Program-made: the position numbers and the translations under genes
Notes under the pieces: generated by a model
The model's input: only the letters and a program-made list of their open reading frames with translations
Database searches by the model: none
Told to the model about the DNA's origin: nothing
In this document: one piece after another, positions 54,120-64,000 of the stretch
How the letters are laid out: each line of letters begins with the position of its first letter
How positions within the stretch are numbered: position 1 is the first letter of the stretch
Origin: Patiria miniata
Lineage: Eukaryota; Echinodermata; Asteroidea; Valvatida; Asterinidae
Direction of reading: 5' to 3'
Length of the DNA: 64,000 nucleotides
NCBI RefSeq assembly: GCF_015706575.1
Contig: NW_024037065.1
Span: 4,154,001 to 4,218,000, forward strand

Positions 54120-56430
54120 GGAGACAAATGCTTTTACAAGTTAATTCTCAGGAAAGCAGTCACTATCGACCACACATGCCGAAAGGTCATTTTGAGGAGT
54201 CTAGTTGTACACCTGGGCCAAAGCCCCCCCCCCCCACCAAACTAACATTTTGAAAACAAACCCACTTGAAAGACAGTCCAAATCTGAATGTCGGTTTTGA
54301 GCTTGCTTTGCTCCAAAATAAATTTCTCCTTTTAAATGGAAAAAAAATAATCATGCTTTCCGCTGTCTGTAAAGCAGGCACTTTGTAATTTTCAAAGTTT
54401 AAATTTTGCAACTCAAAAACCTTAATCCAAACCCCATATGATACATGAAGTACATGTACATGTATGCATGTTGAATAGAAACTATTTATATGACAGTTAT
54501 TTACCACTCACCTAAACTGCGTACTAAAAACCTAGCATGAATCTACTAATTTGGTTTTTTTTTTGAGGGGGGGGGGGGAATACACTGGATGGATTCAATA
54601 AGTTTTCAGGAACAATTTTCAAATGTGTACGACTTTTTGGAGACAGGTGTTCTTTACAAGTCGAAATCTCTGGAAAGCATTCATTATCAACCAAAAGGCC
54701 AACTCAGAGGAGACTAGGTGTATACCTGAGCCAAAGACCCCCCCCCTAAAAACGTAGAACCGTACCTGATTTAACTGAGCACCATATTCAACATTTTGAA
54801 AACAAACCAATTGAAAGAACAGTCAAAATCTGAATGATTTTGAGCTTTTGCAAATTTGTGCGAATAAAGATATTTTTATAAACCAGGCACTTTGTAGTTT
54901 TCAATTTTTAAATTTTGCAACTCCTAAATCTTAAGCTTAACACCATACAGGAAAAAACTTGTACATGGAATACAAACTATTTATACAACAATTAGTTACC
55001 ACTCATCTAAACTGTGTATGAAAACCAGGCAGGGTTCTAGTCTTTTGGGGGGGGGGGGTAAATACATGTAGGTTCGATTTCATTAATTTCCATGACCCAA
55101 TTTTCCAAACCTGTAAGATGCCATTTTCCAGAATTAAATGCTCCCATAATCCAAACTCTCAGGAAAGCAAGGGCGGATCCAGAACACAATTTTTGGGGGG
55201 GGGGCCAAAAAAAATTTTGGTCCCCCCCCAAAAAAGTGGGTCTAAAAAATTACGGCGTGGGGTTCGGGGCCCGTGAGGGCCCCGAAAATTTTTTGGATTC
55301 TAGATGCTCTGTGGTGCGATCTGAGGCAATTTCTGACCACTTTAACCAATTTTTTTGAGGAAAAGATGGTGGTGTACTCATTGCCTGCCTTTATTGCGAT
55401 GTCACATTAAAAAAAAAAAAAATTGGTTTCGTTTTGGGGGGGGGGGCCATGGCCCCCTTTGGCCCCCCCCCCCCTGGATCCGCCCTTGCAGGAAAGCATT
55501 CACTATCAACCAAAACGTCAACAAGGAGGAGACTACGTGTAGCTGTATGCCTGAGCCAAAGCCCCCCCCCCCCCCCCCCAAAGGAAAGTAGAACCGTACC
55601 TGATTTAACTGAACACAATATTCAACACTATGGAAACAAACCCATCCAAAAAACAGTCCAAATCTTAACGTCAGTTTTGAGCTTGCTTTGCTCTAAGAAG
55701 TTTCTCCTTTTAAATAGAACAAAATAATGAGTCTTGCTTTCTTTGTCTGTAAAGCAGGCACTTTGCAATTAACAATGTTTAAATTGTGCAACTTCTAAAT
55801 CTTAATCTGAACCCCATACATGAAGTACATGTATGCATTTTCAATGGAACTATTTATACAACAATTAGTTACCACTCATCTAAACTGTGTATGACAACCA
55901 GGCAGGGTTCTAGTCATTTTTTTGGGGGGGGGGGGGTTAAATACATGTAGGTTCGATTTCATTAATTTCCATTTCCATGACCCAATTTTCCAAACCTGTA
56001 GGATGCCATTTTCCAGAATTAAATGCTCCCATAATTCAAACTCTCAGGAAAGCATTCACTATCAACCAAAACGTCAACAAGGAGGAGACTACATGTAGCT
56101 GTACGCCTGAGCCAAAGCCCCCCCCCCCCAAAGGGAAAGTAGAACTGTACCTGATTTAACTGAACACAATATTCAACACTATGGAAACAAACCCATCCAA
56201 AAAACAGTCCAAATCTTAACGTCAGTTTTGAGCTTGCTTTACTCCAAAATAAGTTTCTCCTTGTAGATAGAAAAAACAATGAGTCTTGCTTTCTGTGTCT
56301 GTAAAGCAGGCACTTTGCAATTATCAATGTTTAAATTATGCAACTTCTAAATCTTAATCTGAACCCCATACATGAAGTACATGTATGCATTTTGAATAGA
56401 ACTTTTTATACAACAATTAGTTACATTTTC
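54120..56430. repeat. Four-copy tandem repeat, ~450-480 bp per unit
   Basis: Units start near 54120, 54635, 55090 and 55975. Each has a (C/G)TCTC(A/T)GGAAAGCA block, (A/C)ACTATC(A/G)ACCA, GAGGAGACTA, GAGCCAAAG followed by a C run, AACATTTTGAAAACAAACCC-like sequence, AAAGCAGGCACTTTG(T/C)A, ACATGTATGCAT and a G run near the end. Units 3 and 4 are closest. Unit 3 is split by the hAT MITE at 55168. The frames seen on both strands (ending in Pro runs) are artefacts of the repeat. Confidence 0.85.
55168..55488. mobile_element. hAT-type MITE, 321 bp, 8-bp target duplication
   Basis: Ends CAAGGGCGGATCCAG and CTGGATCCGCCCTTG are exact complements. CAGGAAAG flanks it at 55160-55167 and 55489-55496. 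The sister unit at about 56044-56060 shows the empty site with one CAGGAAAG. An 8-bp duplication and a CA-start TIR are hAT features. The interior has G and C runs and a GCCCCGAAAATTTTT(T/G) block. Confidence 0.9.
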
Positions 56431-56758
56431 TTTTTAACAGAAAAAAATCAATCGCGCCTTCAGTTCTTTCTGAAAAGCAAAAACTGTTTAATTAAACAAA
56501 AATGTGTCATCTGTATTTGGAAATGACCTTATTTTGTTCTTTTTTTTTCAAAATGAAAAAATTACACAATGCCAGAGGACTTCTCTTTCATAACAACCTT
56601 TCCAACATAAACTTTTTTGAACAAAATTCTGCAAATGTTGTTTTGGATTGAATGACTTTCTTAGTCATTGTTGTTTATTGTTAACATGCATAAGATTGAT
56701 TAAATTTTTGAATCACTTTCACGTATCACTTCTTCACTGAAATGTGCTTAACAAACAG
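56431..56758. other. No gene seen
   Basis: AT-rich spacer between the tandem repeats and the CGTACG foldback. Confidence 0.5.
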
Positions 56759-57185
56759 AACGTACGTACGAATTACTAATTCGTACGTACGAATTCCTAA
56801 ACCGTACGTACGGATTACTAAATCGTACGTACGAATTACTAAACCGTACGTACGAATTACTAAATCGTACGTACGAAATAATTAGTACGTATTTCAGGTG
56901 GGGGGGGGGGGGGGGCGCGTCATGTGGATCAATGATAATTTTTTCAAATGAAATGTTCCAGCCCCCCAGCGCCGCCCCCCCCCCCCCCCCCCAACTGAAA
57001 ATCCCTGGCTACGCCACTGCCCCCACGCCCCCCCCCCCCCTCCCGTGGCTACGCCACTGAGTAATTCGTACGTGCGATTTATTAATTCGTACGTACGGTT
57101 TAGTAATTCGTACGTACGAATTAGTAATTCGTACGTACGAATTAGTATTTCGTACGTACGGTTAATTCGTAGTAGTACGAATTAG
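56758..57185. mobile_element. Foldback element with 21-bp CGTACGTACG terminal arrays
   Basis: Left array (56758-56895): units of CCGTACGTACGAATTACTAAA type, about six copies. Right array (57058-57185): the reverse complement (TTTAGTAATTCGTACGTACG type), about six copies. The middle contains a 16-17-G run, an 18-C run, and two copies of TGGCTACGCCACTG (57005-57018 and 57044-57057). The complement of that motif, CAGTGGCGTAGCCA, is a common hAT MITE terminus. So tandem-array arms surround partial hAT-like MITE ends. No coding potential. Confidence 0.75.
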
Positions 57186-57421
57186 TTTAATTTTTAACCA
57201 TGTCCTATCTACACTTCCTTACATTTTGCACCTGCATCATGTGCACTGCTGTGCTCAAGTATAGGGAACGCACGCATAACACACAACCTACTTGCAAAAC
57301 AGGCTGAAAAAATTACAATTTACATGCATATACATGTATGCAAATACGCCAAGTCAGACGACAATTTACAGCATGTGTTGTCCTTCGCGACAGGTCTCCA
57401 GGGTGCTGACTTAGCCGGGGT

Positions 57422-58171
57422 ATGATTTCCTGACTTTAATAAACGATTTTTAACATTGGGTTGTGTAGTTGTGTATTAACGTCAGGAGATCCTAACATCT
57501 GTAACACCAAAATATACAAAATTTGTCCGGGTTAAAATTTTCAATGCAAATACTGAGTGAATTTTGAGCCCTTGAAACTCTATACAATGCATCTCAGATA
57601 CTGAACGTTTCACTCACAAATTTTGAGGCAAAATTCATACATTTAAATACTACATGTTACGCATTGTTTTTCTCCAGGCACGTACATTCATGTTGCAGCC
57701 AAGGTTTGGGTCACATGCTGAAGTCACTGTGACCTTAGTAAACTTGTATAAGTTACTTTGTTGATCTTATGTGCACAAAAATTACCAAACTTGAAATTGC
57801 GCCCTTTATTTTTTCACGCATGACGATATCAACAAAGTAACTTGTACAAGTTTACTAAGGTCACAGTGAATTCAGCATGTGACCCAAACCTTGGCTGTAA
57901 CATGAATGTACGTGCCTGGCGAAAACATTGTGTAACATTGAGTGTTTAAAAGCATGAATTTTGCCTCAAAATTTGTGAGTGAAACGTTATGGTATGCATT
58001 GGGTAGAGTTTCAAGGGCCCAAAATTCATTTAGTTACAATGTAAATTGCATTGAAATTTTTTACCCGGACAAATTGTTGTATATTCTGGTGTTTCAGATG
58101 CTAGGATCTCCTGTTGTTACACGCCCAATGTTTAAAAAAATTGTATTACAGACTTACAGTCAGGAAATCAT
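57422..58171. mobile_element. 750-bp foldback element with ~340-bp arms
   Basis: The left arm 57422-57775 and right arm 57838-58171 are imperfect reverse complements from ATGATTTCCTGACT at the outer end through GGAGATCCTA, ACCAAAATATAC, GAAACGTT, CACAAATTTTGAGGC, GGCACGTACATTCATGTT and CCAAGGTTTGGGTCACATG to AGTTACTTTGTTGAT; the spacer is about 62 bases. Target duplication not evident. It ends about 55 bases from the stop of the SAMD3-like gene. Confidence 0.85.
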
Positions 58172-58227
58172 GACTGGGATCTCCTGTACATCACAAACTA
58201 GTTGCTGCAAAAGTTTGGGATAATCAC

Positions 58228-60502
58228 TTACAAAAATAATTTGTTTCTGAGGCCTTGAACCTTTGGCGAGTACTTGATTGTGTCCAGCTCCATGATGATT
58301 TTCTGCAGAACTTCAAAGAGGTACTTATGCTCCTTGGGATAGCTGAGATTCATGGCATATATGACGCCGAAGAGTAAAGCACACGCAGTAGCCACATCGC
58401 TGATGTTGCTCAGGATTTCCACTCCCTCGACAACAAGCGACACATCTGCAGGAAGATCCCATTCACCAGCCTTCCTGGAAACAAAGATGCCCATCGTGGA
58501 TCTTTCTTGCTGCTCTTTCATTTCTTCTTTCTGGGTATCCTGTGAAAAAATAAAACAAAGAATAATACCAGATGATTTTTTTTTGAATATATTATTAGGC
58601 AGAGGATTTTCATAAATACAAAGTATATTTTACAATGTACAATATAAACAATGATAAAACTCCATACTTATTGAACGGCATACTTGTACGACGATTGAGC
58701 TTTAAGGCACCTCCTGTGTCTTAAACTGTTAAAGCATGGAGGAATAAGAAAGTTTCTTGAACTTGAAGTACATCACGACTATCACTATGTACCCATTTAC
58801 TATACTAGCCAGTGCAAATCCTTTTCATGAAAAAAAAGTACATCATATTATGCTAAAAAAAATTTTTTTTTTAAATATTGCAACCTTTTTCAAACGTAGA
58901 TATTATGAACATAGGCTTTCATAGAATTCATCAATAACTTGCATGTAATTTTCATGAAATTGTTCACTCTTTTGTGCACACAATGTACACGTACTTTCCC
59001 AATGAGCATGTACTGTACATTGCACCAGTGTGTACATGCACAAACTTCCGAGTTCTTTTCATTACATAAAAACATGAACAGCGCCGCCATTGGCAAGTTC
59101 TGATAATTTTATGCGATCCCCTATTCACTTAGATGTATCTCAACTATGTGCCCCCAAAGGGCCCGACTGCTGACCTTTGCAACGTTGTTTACAATACGTA
59201 CAGGTACACATGTGCGTTCTAAGTTGTACTGGAGAAAATACCGCCTGGGTGATTTTGCACAATGGTAGATCATGGAGGTAGAGACTAAGGCACTTTGCAA
59301 AATCACCCAAGCGGTATTTGCGATAAGGCTTACGTAGCCTAGTTCCCAAAATTGTTTTGAATTTTTCCAGCTAATACTTACCGAGAAGTGTTTGACGAGG
59401 ATCCCAATGTCTTCATTCAGGTACTCGCAAAGGGCTCTGATGACAACCTCTCTTTTGACAGCAATGGAGTTGCTCTGTTGTGACACATGGACATGATGGG
59501 AATACAAATTCAAATAGCAGCTTTCATTTGATGGTAAGAGAGAAATAAAAGAAACATATTTAGTAGGAGCCATATTGTTATTGGTCAAGCTGCCCCACTG
59601 TTTACTTTTCAACTGAGCATGGAGCTAGAAATAGGCTTGTGTGTGGGTGAGTGAAAATTCTTGTAATTTAACCATTTTAATGACGTAAGGATTATTACAC
59701 TCCACACGACATCATTCTTTTCAGGGAGTTGACGGTCAGCTCTTTGCATCCGGCGTTCCTTAATTTTGTTCGGTAGTTGGCCATCTTGAATTTCAGGCTT
59801 ATTTTCCAGCCATACCAGCCACTTACCGAACCCTGCTCTTTTAGACATGGGTGCTTGGCAATCAAGGCCCTTGCCACAGCACCCAACTCCAAGTCACTTG
59901 GGTATGCCTTGAAGGTGAAAATTGTCTCAGCAATTTTTTCTAGCACGTTTGATTTTATCCATGCAGGGTTCATCAGGGTTCTGTCCTTTTCGTAGTCTGC
60001 TTGTCCTTTTGCAATCTTCAGTTCTGTTTCGTAGGAGAACCTTGGAATTGGGAAATCTTTTGGCCATGCTTGTCTTCCTTGTACATGTATGCTGTCAGAC
60101 CCAGAAGACGACAGGATTGATGTGTCTGAATGAGCTGACAAACCAGATTCCTCCGATGTGATTGATGAAGTTGAAGCACTTGGTGTTGACTTATTTGACT
60201 GAAGGAGTTCCTGATAAAGGCTTTCCGTTAATTCATCAGAATCACAAGCCGAATCGGGCACAGATGTATAGACGACTCTTAAGGTGCATTTGTCTACCAC
60301 TTCTGACATTTCCAACAAATTGCAGAATTCGTGAAAATCATCATCAAGGTACTGAATCTTAAAATCCCTATCTACCGGTAGTCCAAATTTAGTTTTCAGG
60401 TTTTCAGAGAGTTCTTCGATACTTTGTGGTTGTGATTGGAGGATGAGCTTTCTTATGTCATTTTCTTCAAGTATTATCCTCAGCTTCAAAGGAGGCTCCA
60501 AA
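58228..60502 (-). CDS. SAMD3-like PB1-domain protein, three exons seen
   Basis: Exon A (60502 to about 59695) begins after TTTCAG and encodes a PB1-like domain (LKLRIILEENDI...IQYLDDDFHEFCNLLEMSEV, first ~75 residues), a Ser-rich linker, then WPKDFPIPRFSYETELKIAK and ALIAKHPCLKEQGSVSGWYG. Exon B (59474-59382; CACAACAG/AGC, CTCG/GTAAGT) gives VIRALCEYLNEDIGILVKHF. Exon C (58539-58228; TTTCACAG/GAT) continues in phase: STMGIFVSRKAGE, VSLVVEGVEIL, LLFGVIYAMNLSYPKEHKYL. These are the signature blocks of the multi-copy 'sterile alpha motif domain-containing protein 3-like' family of fish and marine invertebrates; function unknown. The family's central exons should lie between A and B but only about 220 non-coding bases are there, and no clear donor ends exon A. 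Internal deletion or decay is likely. The first exon was not found. Confidence 0.72.
59236..59319. repeat. 23-bp inverted repeat in an intron of the SAMD3-like gene
   Basis: AAATACCGCCTGGGTGATTT at 59236-59255 (arm to 59258) is matched in reverse complement at 59297-59319 with one mismatch, spacer 38. Short MITE or hairpin. Confidence 0.65.
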
Positions 60503-61920
60503 CTGAAAGTTTGCTGCCATCATGAGATTTGTCTGAAACAAAAGAAGCACAAACAGTACCAGAAAAATTAATATTATAATGAAAGTTCTTTTCAAAACTT
60601 GCACAGAATGTGGTGTAGCCATGAGTTACAGTGTAATGTGTGCTCTTTTTGTATGGCTTTACTATTGAGGACAGGCACACAAACATGACAAAGGGAGAAC
60701 AAAAGATCCCTTCAGTCCTCAAAGGAAGGTTCTTCTGTTGAAAGTTGTCCTGGAAGGAGTGCAGTTTGTGTGTTTAGATATGAAAGAGTGTTTGGGTACA
60801 TGTACAAGGACAAAGGAAAACACAAAGCTTTGTCCTTGTGGGTCTAGTAAAACACGACTGTGAGTGTGTGTATCTTTTTTTATGGGGTATGGTAGGACAC
60901 ACCTTTGACGGTTTATTACGGAAAATGGGTACAGGAGGTCAATTGAGGATGTCCTCCATTAGAAATTGTGTACATAACAAAAGGGATCTGTTGCTAAGTT
61001 TAATTATGAACAAAGGATCAATGGTCAGGTACCTGGGTGTGTGTGAGTTTGTTTCTGCATTCAATAGGGGATGTTGAACACTATAGGACAATAGGGTCCA
61101 CAATTCCTGAATATCCCCAATTGACAATCATGTACAAAACATATGGGAAGTCTTCCAAAAAAAGAATTAAAAATAGAGGAACAATAGGGAGGCAACATAC
61201 TGCACATGTATGTAAGTGTCCAGGGTTGGGTGAGGTCAATGATTGAGGAATTGTAATAGGGGCTCTTCATACAAAATTAGTATAAACAATAGGAGGACAA
61301 TAGTCCTAGGTCTAAGATTGCTAATACAGTATTTACACAGATGTGAGGAAGGGCTGTGCAAAATATTCGAATATTCAATCAATCATCAAATATTGGAATA
61401 TTGGTTTTCGGAATCAAATATTCTGCCTACCGGTATAACTGAATATTTGACTATTTGATCGAATGGAGATTTCGAATATTTGAATATTTAATTATTCGAT
61501 TTTTGACTCGGCCCTAGTGTGTGTTGCAAGGGGGGGGGGGCACAAGCACTTTTTAGGTGTGCATCATCAAGGCAGGGACCCCAACAAAAGTGGGGGTTGG
61601 TGGACCTTTTTTTGGTGTGAGAGGGTGTGTTTTTTTTTCTTATCAATTTCAGATTTCATAAATCCATAAGCTAAACGGATTTGGCAATAAGTAAAAAAAC
61701 AAGTCATATGTAGACATTCATTTGCTGGTTAACTGAAAAAAATCTGTACATTTACCTATGCCTAGGAATTGCATGTTGAGATGAATCTTTTCAAAGTAAC
61801 CATGCGTTTTCCTCCAACCAGGTATGCTGCCAAAGGGTAATAGTCGGTCAGTTCCTCAGTGTCCACAATGACTAGCTGCTTGACAGATGACACTAGCTGA
61901 AACGATCTCAGGTGTTCTAT
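60503..61920. other. No gene seen between the two minus-strand genes
   Basis: Contains the small ATTCGAAT-rich element at 61347-61516, a G run at 61530-61539 and no coding similarity. The first exon of the SAMD3-like gene could be hidden here; I could not identify it. Confidence 0.4.
61347..61516. mobile_element. Possible hAT-type MITE rich in ATTCGAAT
   Basis: The left end AAGGGCTGTGCAAAATATTC and right end ...TTTTTGACTCGGCCCT are imperfect complements. The body is made of TTCGAATATTTGAATATT-like words. 8-base flanks ATGTGAGG and AGTGTGTG are similar but not identical, so a hAT assignment is tentative. Confidence 0.45.
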
Positions 61921-64000
61921 TTACCATGCACTTAGCTTTTTTACAATAAAGCTTAATTTGTCTCGCACTATAACCAGATGTACAATTTCAACGAAGTCTG
62001 GGAGCCCTCCACTTGAGCCTACTGTGAGAATCATTCCAACCATGTAGTTGGTTCCATGGTAGGAAGCCCTCTTGGTCAACTGTACAGTTTTTAGGTGTGG
62101 ATATTTTTGCTTTACAACCTGTTTAATATCATCCCTTACTACATCTAGAGGAACATTTGAGACACTGGTGACTTCTAGAGCCGTCTTGATGGACTTTGAG
62201 GAATGGTACTCATAAGAAATCATCAACTGATGCTTCATCGCAAGTGTGAACAATATGTTTTTGAAGCAATTTGTATATCGTGCAACTTGCTTGAAAAAGC
62301 TATGTTTTGCTTCAATTCGCATTGTCCAAAGAGCTACCACAGGACCAAATGAGCGGATCAACTGGGGATAATGTTCAATGAAGTGATGTTTCGGGATCAA
62401 TTTAATATCAGGGAAAACCTCTTGATATTTCTGGCGATGCTCAGAGATTTTGCAATCAAGAAATGCAATAGTTTTTTCAGTATGAACAGGTGCCACGACA
62501 AGTTCCAGTATGTCCTTCAGGTCCATTAAAATCTCCCATGCTGGCTCGCCAGAAGGTATGATTGATCCTACAATAAATGGGAGCAACCTCAACAAAGTCC
62601 AATTTTCAGCAGCATTGCCGCCAATAGTGGATGCGAACTTCTTTGGAATAGGTTGTGGGCAATTCTTCCTATCAGCCCACTTGTAAGCAAAAGACTTGAT
62701 TAATTCATTCAGTCTATCAAGTGTGAAGTACTTCTTGGAAATGAGTTTGTGGAAGCAACGTGCAAGTTCTACAGGGATGATCCCTTCAAGTAAGTCGTGT
62801 AATACATCAGGAGGATAGCCTGTTAGTACATGAAAGTGGCTGAGTGTTTCAGTCACAGCACAGTTTGTTTTTACACCGCAGCAATTATTCAGAGCTCTAT
62901 CTTCCTGAACAGTCCTAACATGCTCCAAATGATTTTCTTTAGTCCTCAATTGAAATGCACCTGATCTAACTTCCTTTGATTGAAAATCAGCATGCTTTCC
63001 TGTGCAAAATCTACAGATATAATGCCCAGTGAAATTTTCAACAAAGCCCCCAACACCATGGGCACCAAGATTGTCTGCGACTACGCACTGAACAGAGCCT
63101 TTTACCCTTTTTCCCAATTTGGAAATAAAGATGCCCTCCTCTTCAAGGGTTATGAGATCTTTCAACAGTGGCTCTAAAATTTGGCTGTATCCATATTTCT
63201 TCACATGGATGTTTTTACACAGAATGGCTACATTAATGGATGCCAATGAAGACCGGGACATGGTTGGCAAATCTGACAAGACCCAATAGACAGCACAAAC
63301 TTTGTGTTTCTTTCTAGATGTGCCAAGTGGGTTACACACTTCGAAATCATCCACATATAGCCCAACTGCAATTCGACACTCCTCTCCAGAAAAAAAAAGG
63401 ATTCTCTTTGAAGAAGACCCCATCACGAAATGTTTTGTACTTCAAAATATGTGTATCATCAGCTGCTTCATTTTGTGATGCTGCGCAATTTTGCACTATT
63501 TTATCAAGGACTTCATCTACACCAAGTACCTGGTGCAAGGATTGTAGAATTGGTACATACTGATAGGTGAGTTTTTCCTTTGCATCAAGAATATATTCAA
63601 CAGGTTGGACAACATTGAAGTTTTTTTTATAATACTCTTTGCGTTTGTAGGCTGTTGCAAGAGGACCATCCTTTCCAATTGCTGAGATGATGGGATTATT
63701 TGAATTCACAGCATTCGCTAATTCTCTAATTATGTCTTGGTCAACATTACAGTTGTGTTTTTGAAAAATAACTTCCAGTACATTAGTTATGGCAGGCGTA
63801 GAAACAGAAACAATGAATTCCAGCTCCTTGACCAACTCATCAATTGCTGTGCCTGATACATGCAAAAGATTTTCCAATTTGAGCAAAAGACTTGCAATGT
63901 TATGTTCAATGGTTTGTGGGTAACCCTCTAAATCTTCAGAAGTGTCAGCAGCAAGATAATCTTCGTCTCCCTCAACAACATCTTCTACTTGTGAATCAAA
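61921..64000 (-). CDS. EnSpm/CACTA-like transposase, partial (5' end outside window)
   Basis: The frame is open from the right edge (64000) through EDVVEGDEDYLAADTSEDLE and a helical region to 63400, then shifts frame at a run of nine A (63391-63399) and continues 63426 to the stop at 61921. Conserved blocks: LYVDDFEVCNPLG (first Asp), CVVADNLGAHG (second Asp), YICRFC...HLEHV (zinc-ribbon-like), PPDVLHDLLEGIIPVELA and MRIEAKHSFFKQ (Glu). These match animal EnSpm/tnp2-like transposases ('DdfEvcNPLG', 'gDNLG', 'EaKH..fK'), nuclear DDE enzymes. The shift sits exactly between 'FFKENPFF' and 'SGEECRIAVGLY', which are contiguous in the family. Either a real mutation or a homopolymer read error. Upstream start, terminal repeats and any second gene to the right cannot be seen. 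Confidence 0.68.
63391..63399 (-). other. Homopolymer frameshift site in the transposase
   Basis: Nine A on the plus strand (nine T in the coding strand). The two halves of the transposase overlap across this run in different frames, and the family-like sequence resumes immediately after it. Confidence 0.65.

Noticed and set aside
55355..55727. Proline-rich frames near the C and G runs
   Set aside because: They follow the C/G homopolymers and the tandem unit, appear on both strands and shift with run length.
56758..57185. CRISPR-like array of short repeats and spacers
   Set aside because: Units are contiguous ~21-bp tandem repeats with no unique spacers, the genome is eukaryotic, and the arms are inverted copies.
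59121..59381. Extension of the SAMD3-like exon B frame past its donor
   Set aside because: Family similarity ends exactly at CTCG/GTAAGT and resumes in phase in the next exon, so the rest is intron.

Overview
The window is eukaryotic and almost certainly from a marine invertebrate. It is AT-rich, has introns with GT/AG junctions, and holds several protein families that are multi-copy in corals, molluscs, echinoderms, hemichordates, lancelets and fish: SAMD3-like proteins, SWIM/YqaJ proteins and XPG-bearing Academ transposons. I cannot name the species or decide between deuterostome and lophotrochozoan. I found no operon, rRNA, intact tRNA gene, CRISPR array or clear single-copy host gene. Nearly every coding stretch is transposon-derived or an expanded transposon-like family, and most are visibly broken.

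Layout. 0-10 kb: foldback and short inverted-repeat elements, including a 468-bp element with 9-bp target duplications, and a string of possible minus-strand exons resembling tyrosine-recombinase-like proteins (5.1-8.9 kb) next to a LINE scrap. 10.6-12.5 kb: a HARBI1-like first exon followed by a 21-bp minisatellite. 13.0-17.6 kb: two exons of a dead integrase-core gene whose intron holds a palindromic repeat with a tRNA-like core, then two copies of one TTAA-flanked MITE. 18.8-25 kb: diverged tandem duplications, one copy split by a solo LTR whose empty site survives in the sister copy. 28.8-34.4 kb: a TTAA element, short tandem arrays, a hAT-type transposase pseudogene and a 397-bp tandem repeat.

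35.2-42.4 kb is the centrepiece. It is a roughly 7.2-kb DNA transposon with long composite inverted termini. Its minus strand encodes a 1164-residue DDE-type protein with zinc fingers, and an overlapping 481-residue XPG/FEN1-like nuclease that keeps all seven expected carboxylates and ends in a cysteine cluster. This fits the XPG-bearing branch of the Academ superfamily.

43.7-47.1 kb has converging remnants of a SWIM/YqaJ-type gene and an ISL2EU-like DDE transposase, perhaps one old element. 47.2-54.1 kb is a minus-strand Ty3/gypsy element truncated in reverse transcriptase. It has an extra C2H2 zinc-finger ORF after pol, and its integrase is split by an inverted LTR piece that itself carries a 1.08-kb TTAA element. 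54.1-58.2 kb has four tandem repeat units (one holding a hAT MITE with 8-bp duplications), a foldback built from CGTACGTACG units, and a 750-bp foldback. 58.2-64.0 kb has, on the minus strand, a SAMD3-like PB1 protein gene and an EnSpm/CACTA-like transposase running off the right edge.

Integration mechanisms were read directly from target duplications: TTAA (piggyBac/Kolobok type), 8 bp (hAT), 9 bp (Mutator type) and 4 bp (LTR). In three cases an empty paralogous site inside the window confirms the junction. All family names rest on recognition by eye, without database searches.
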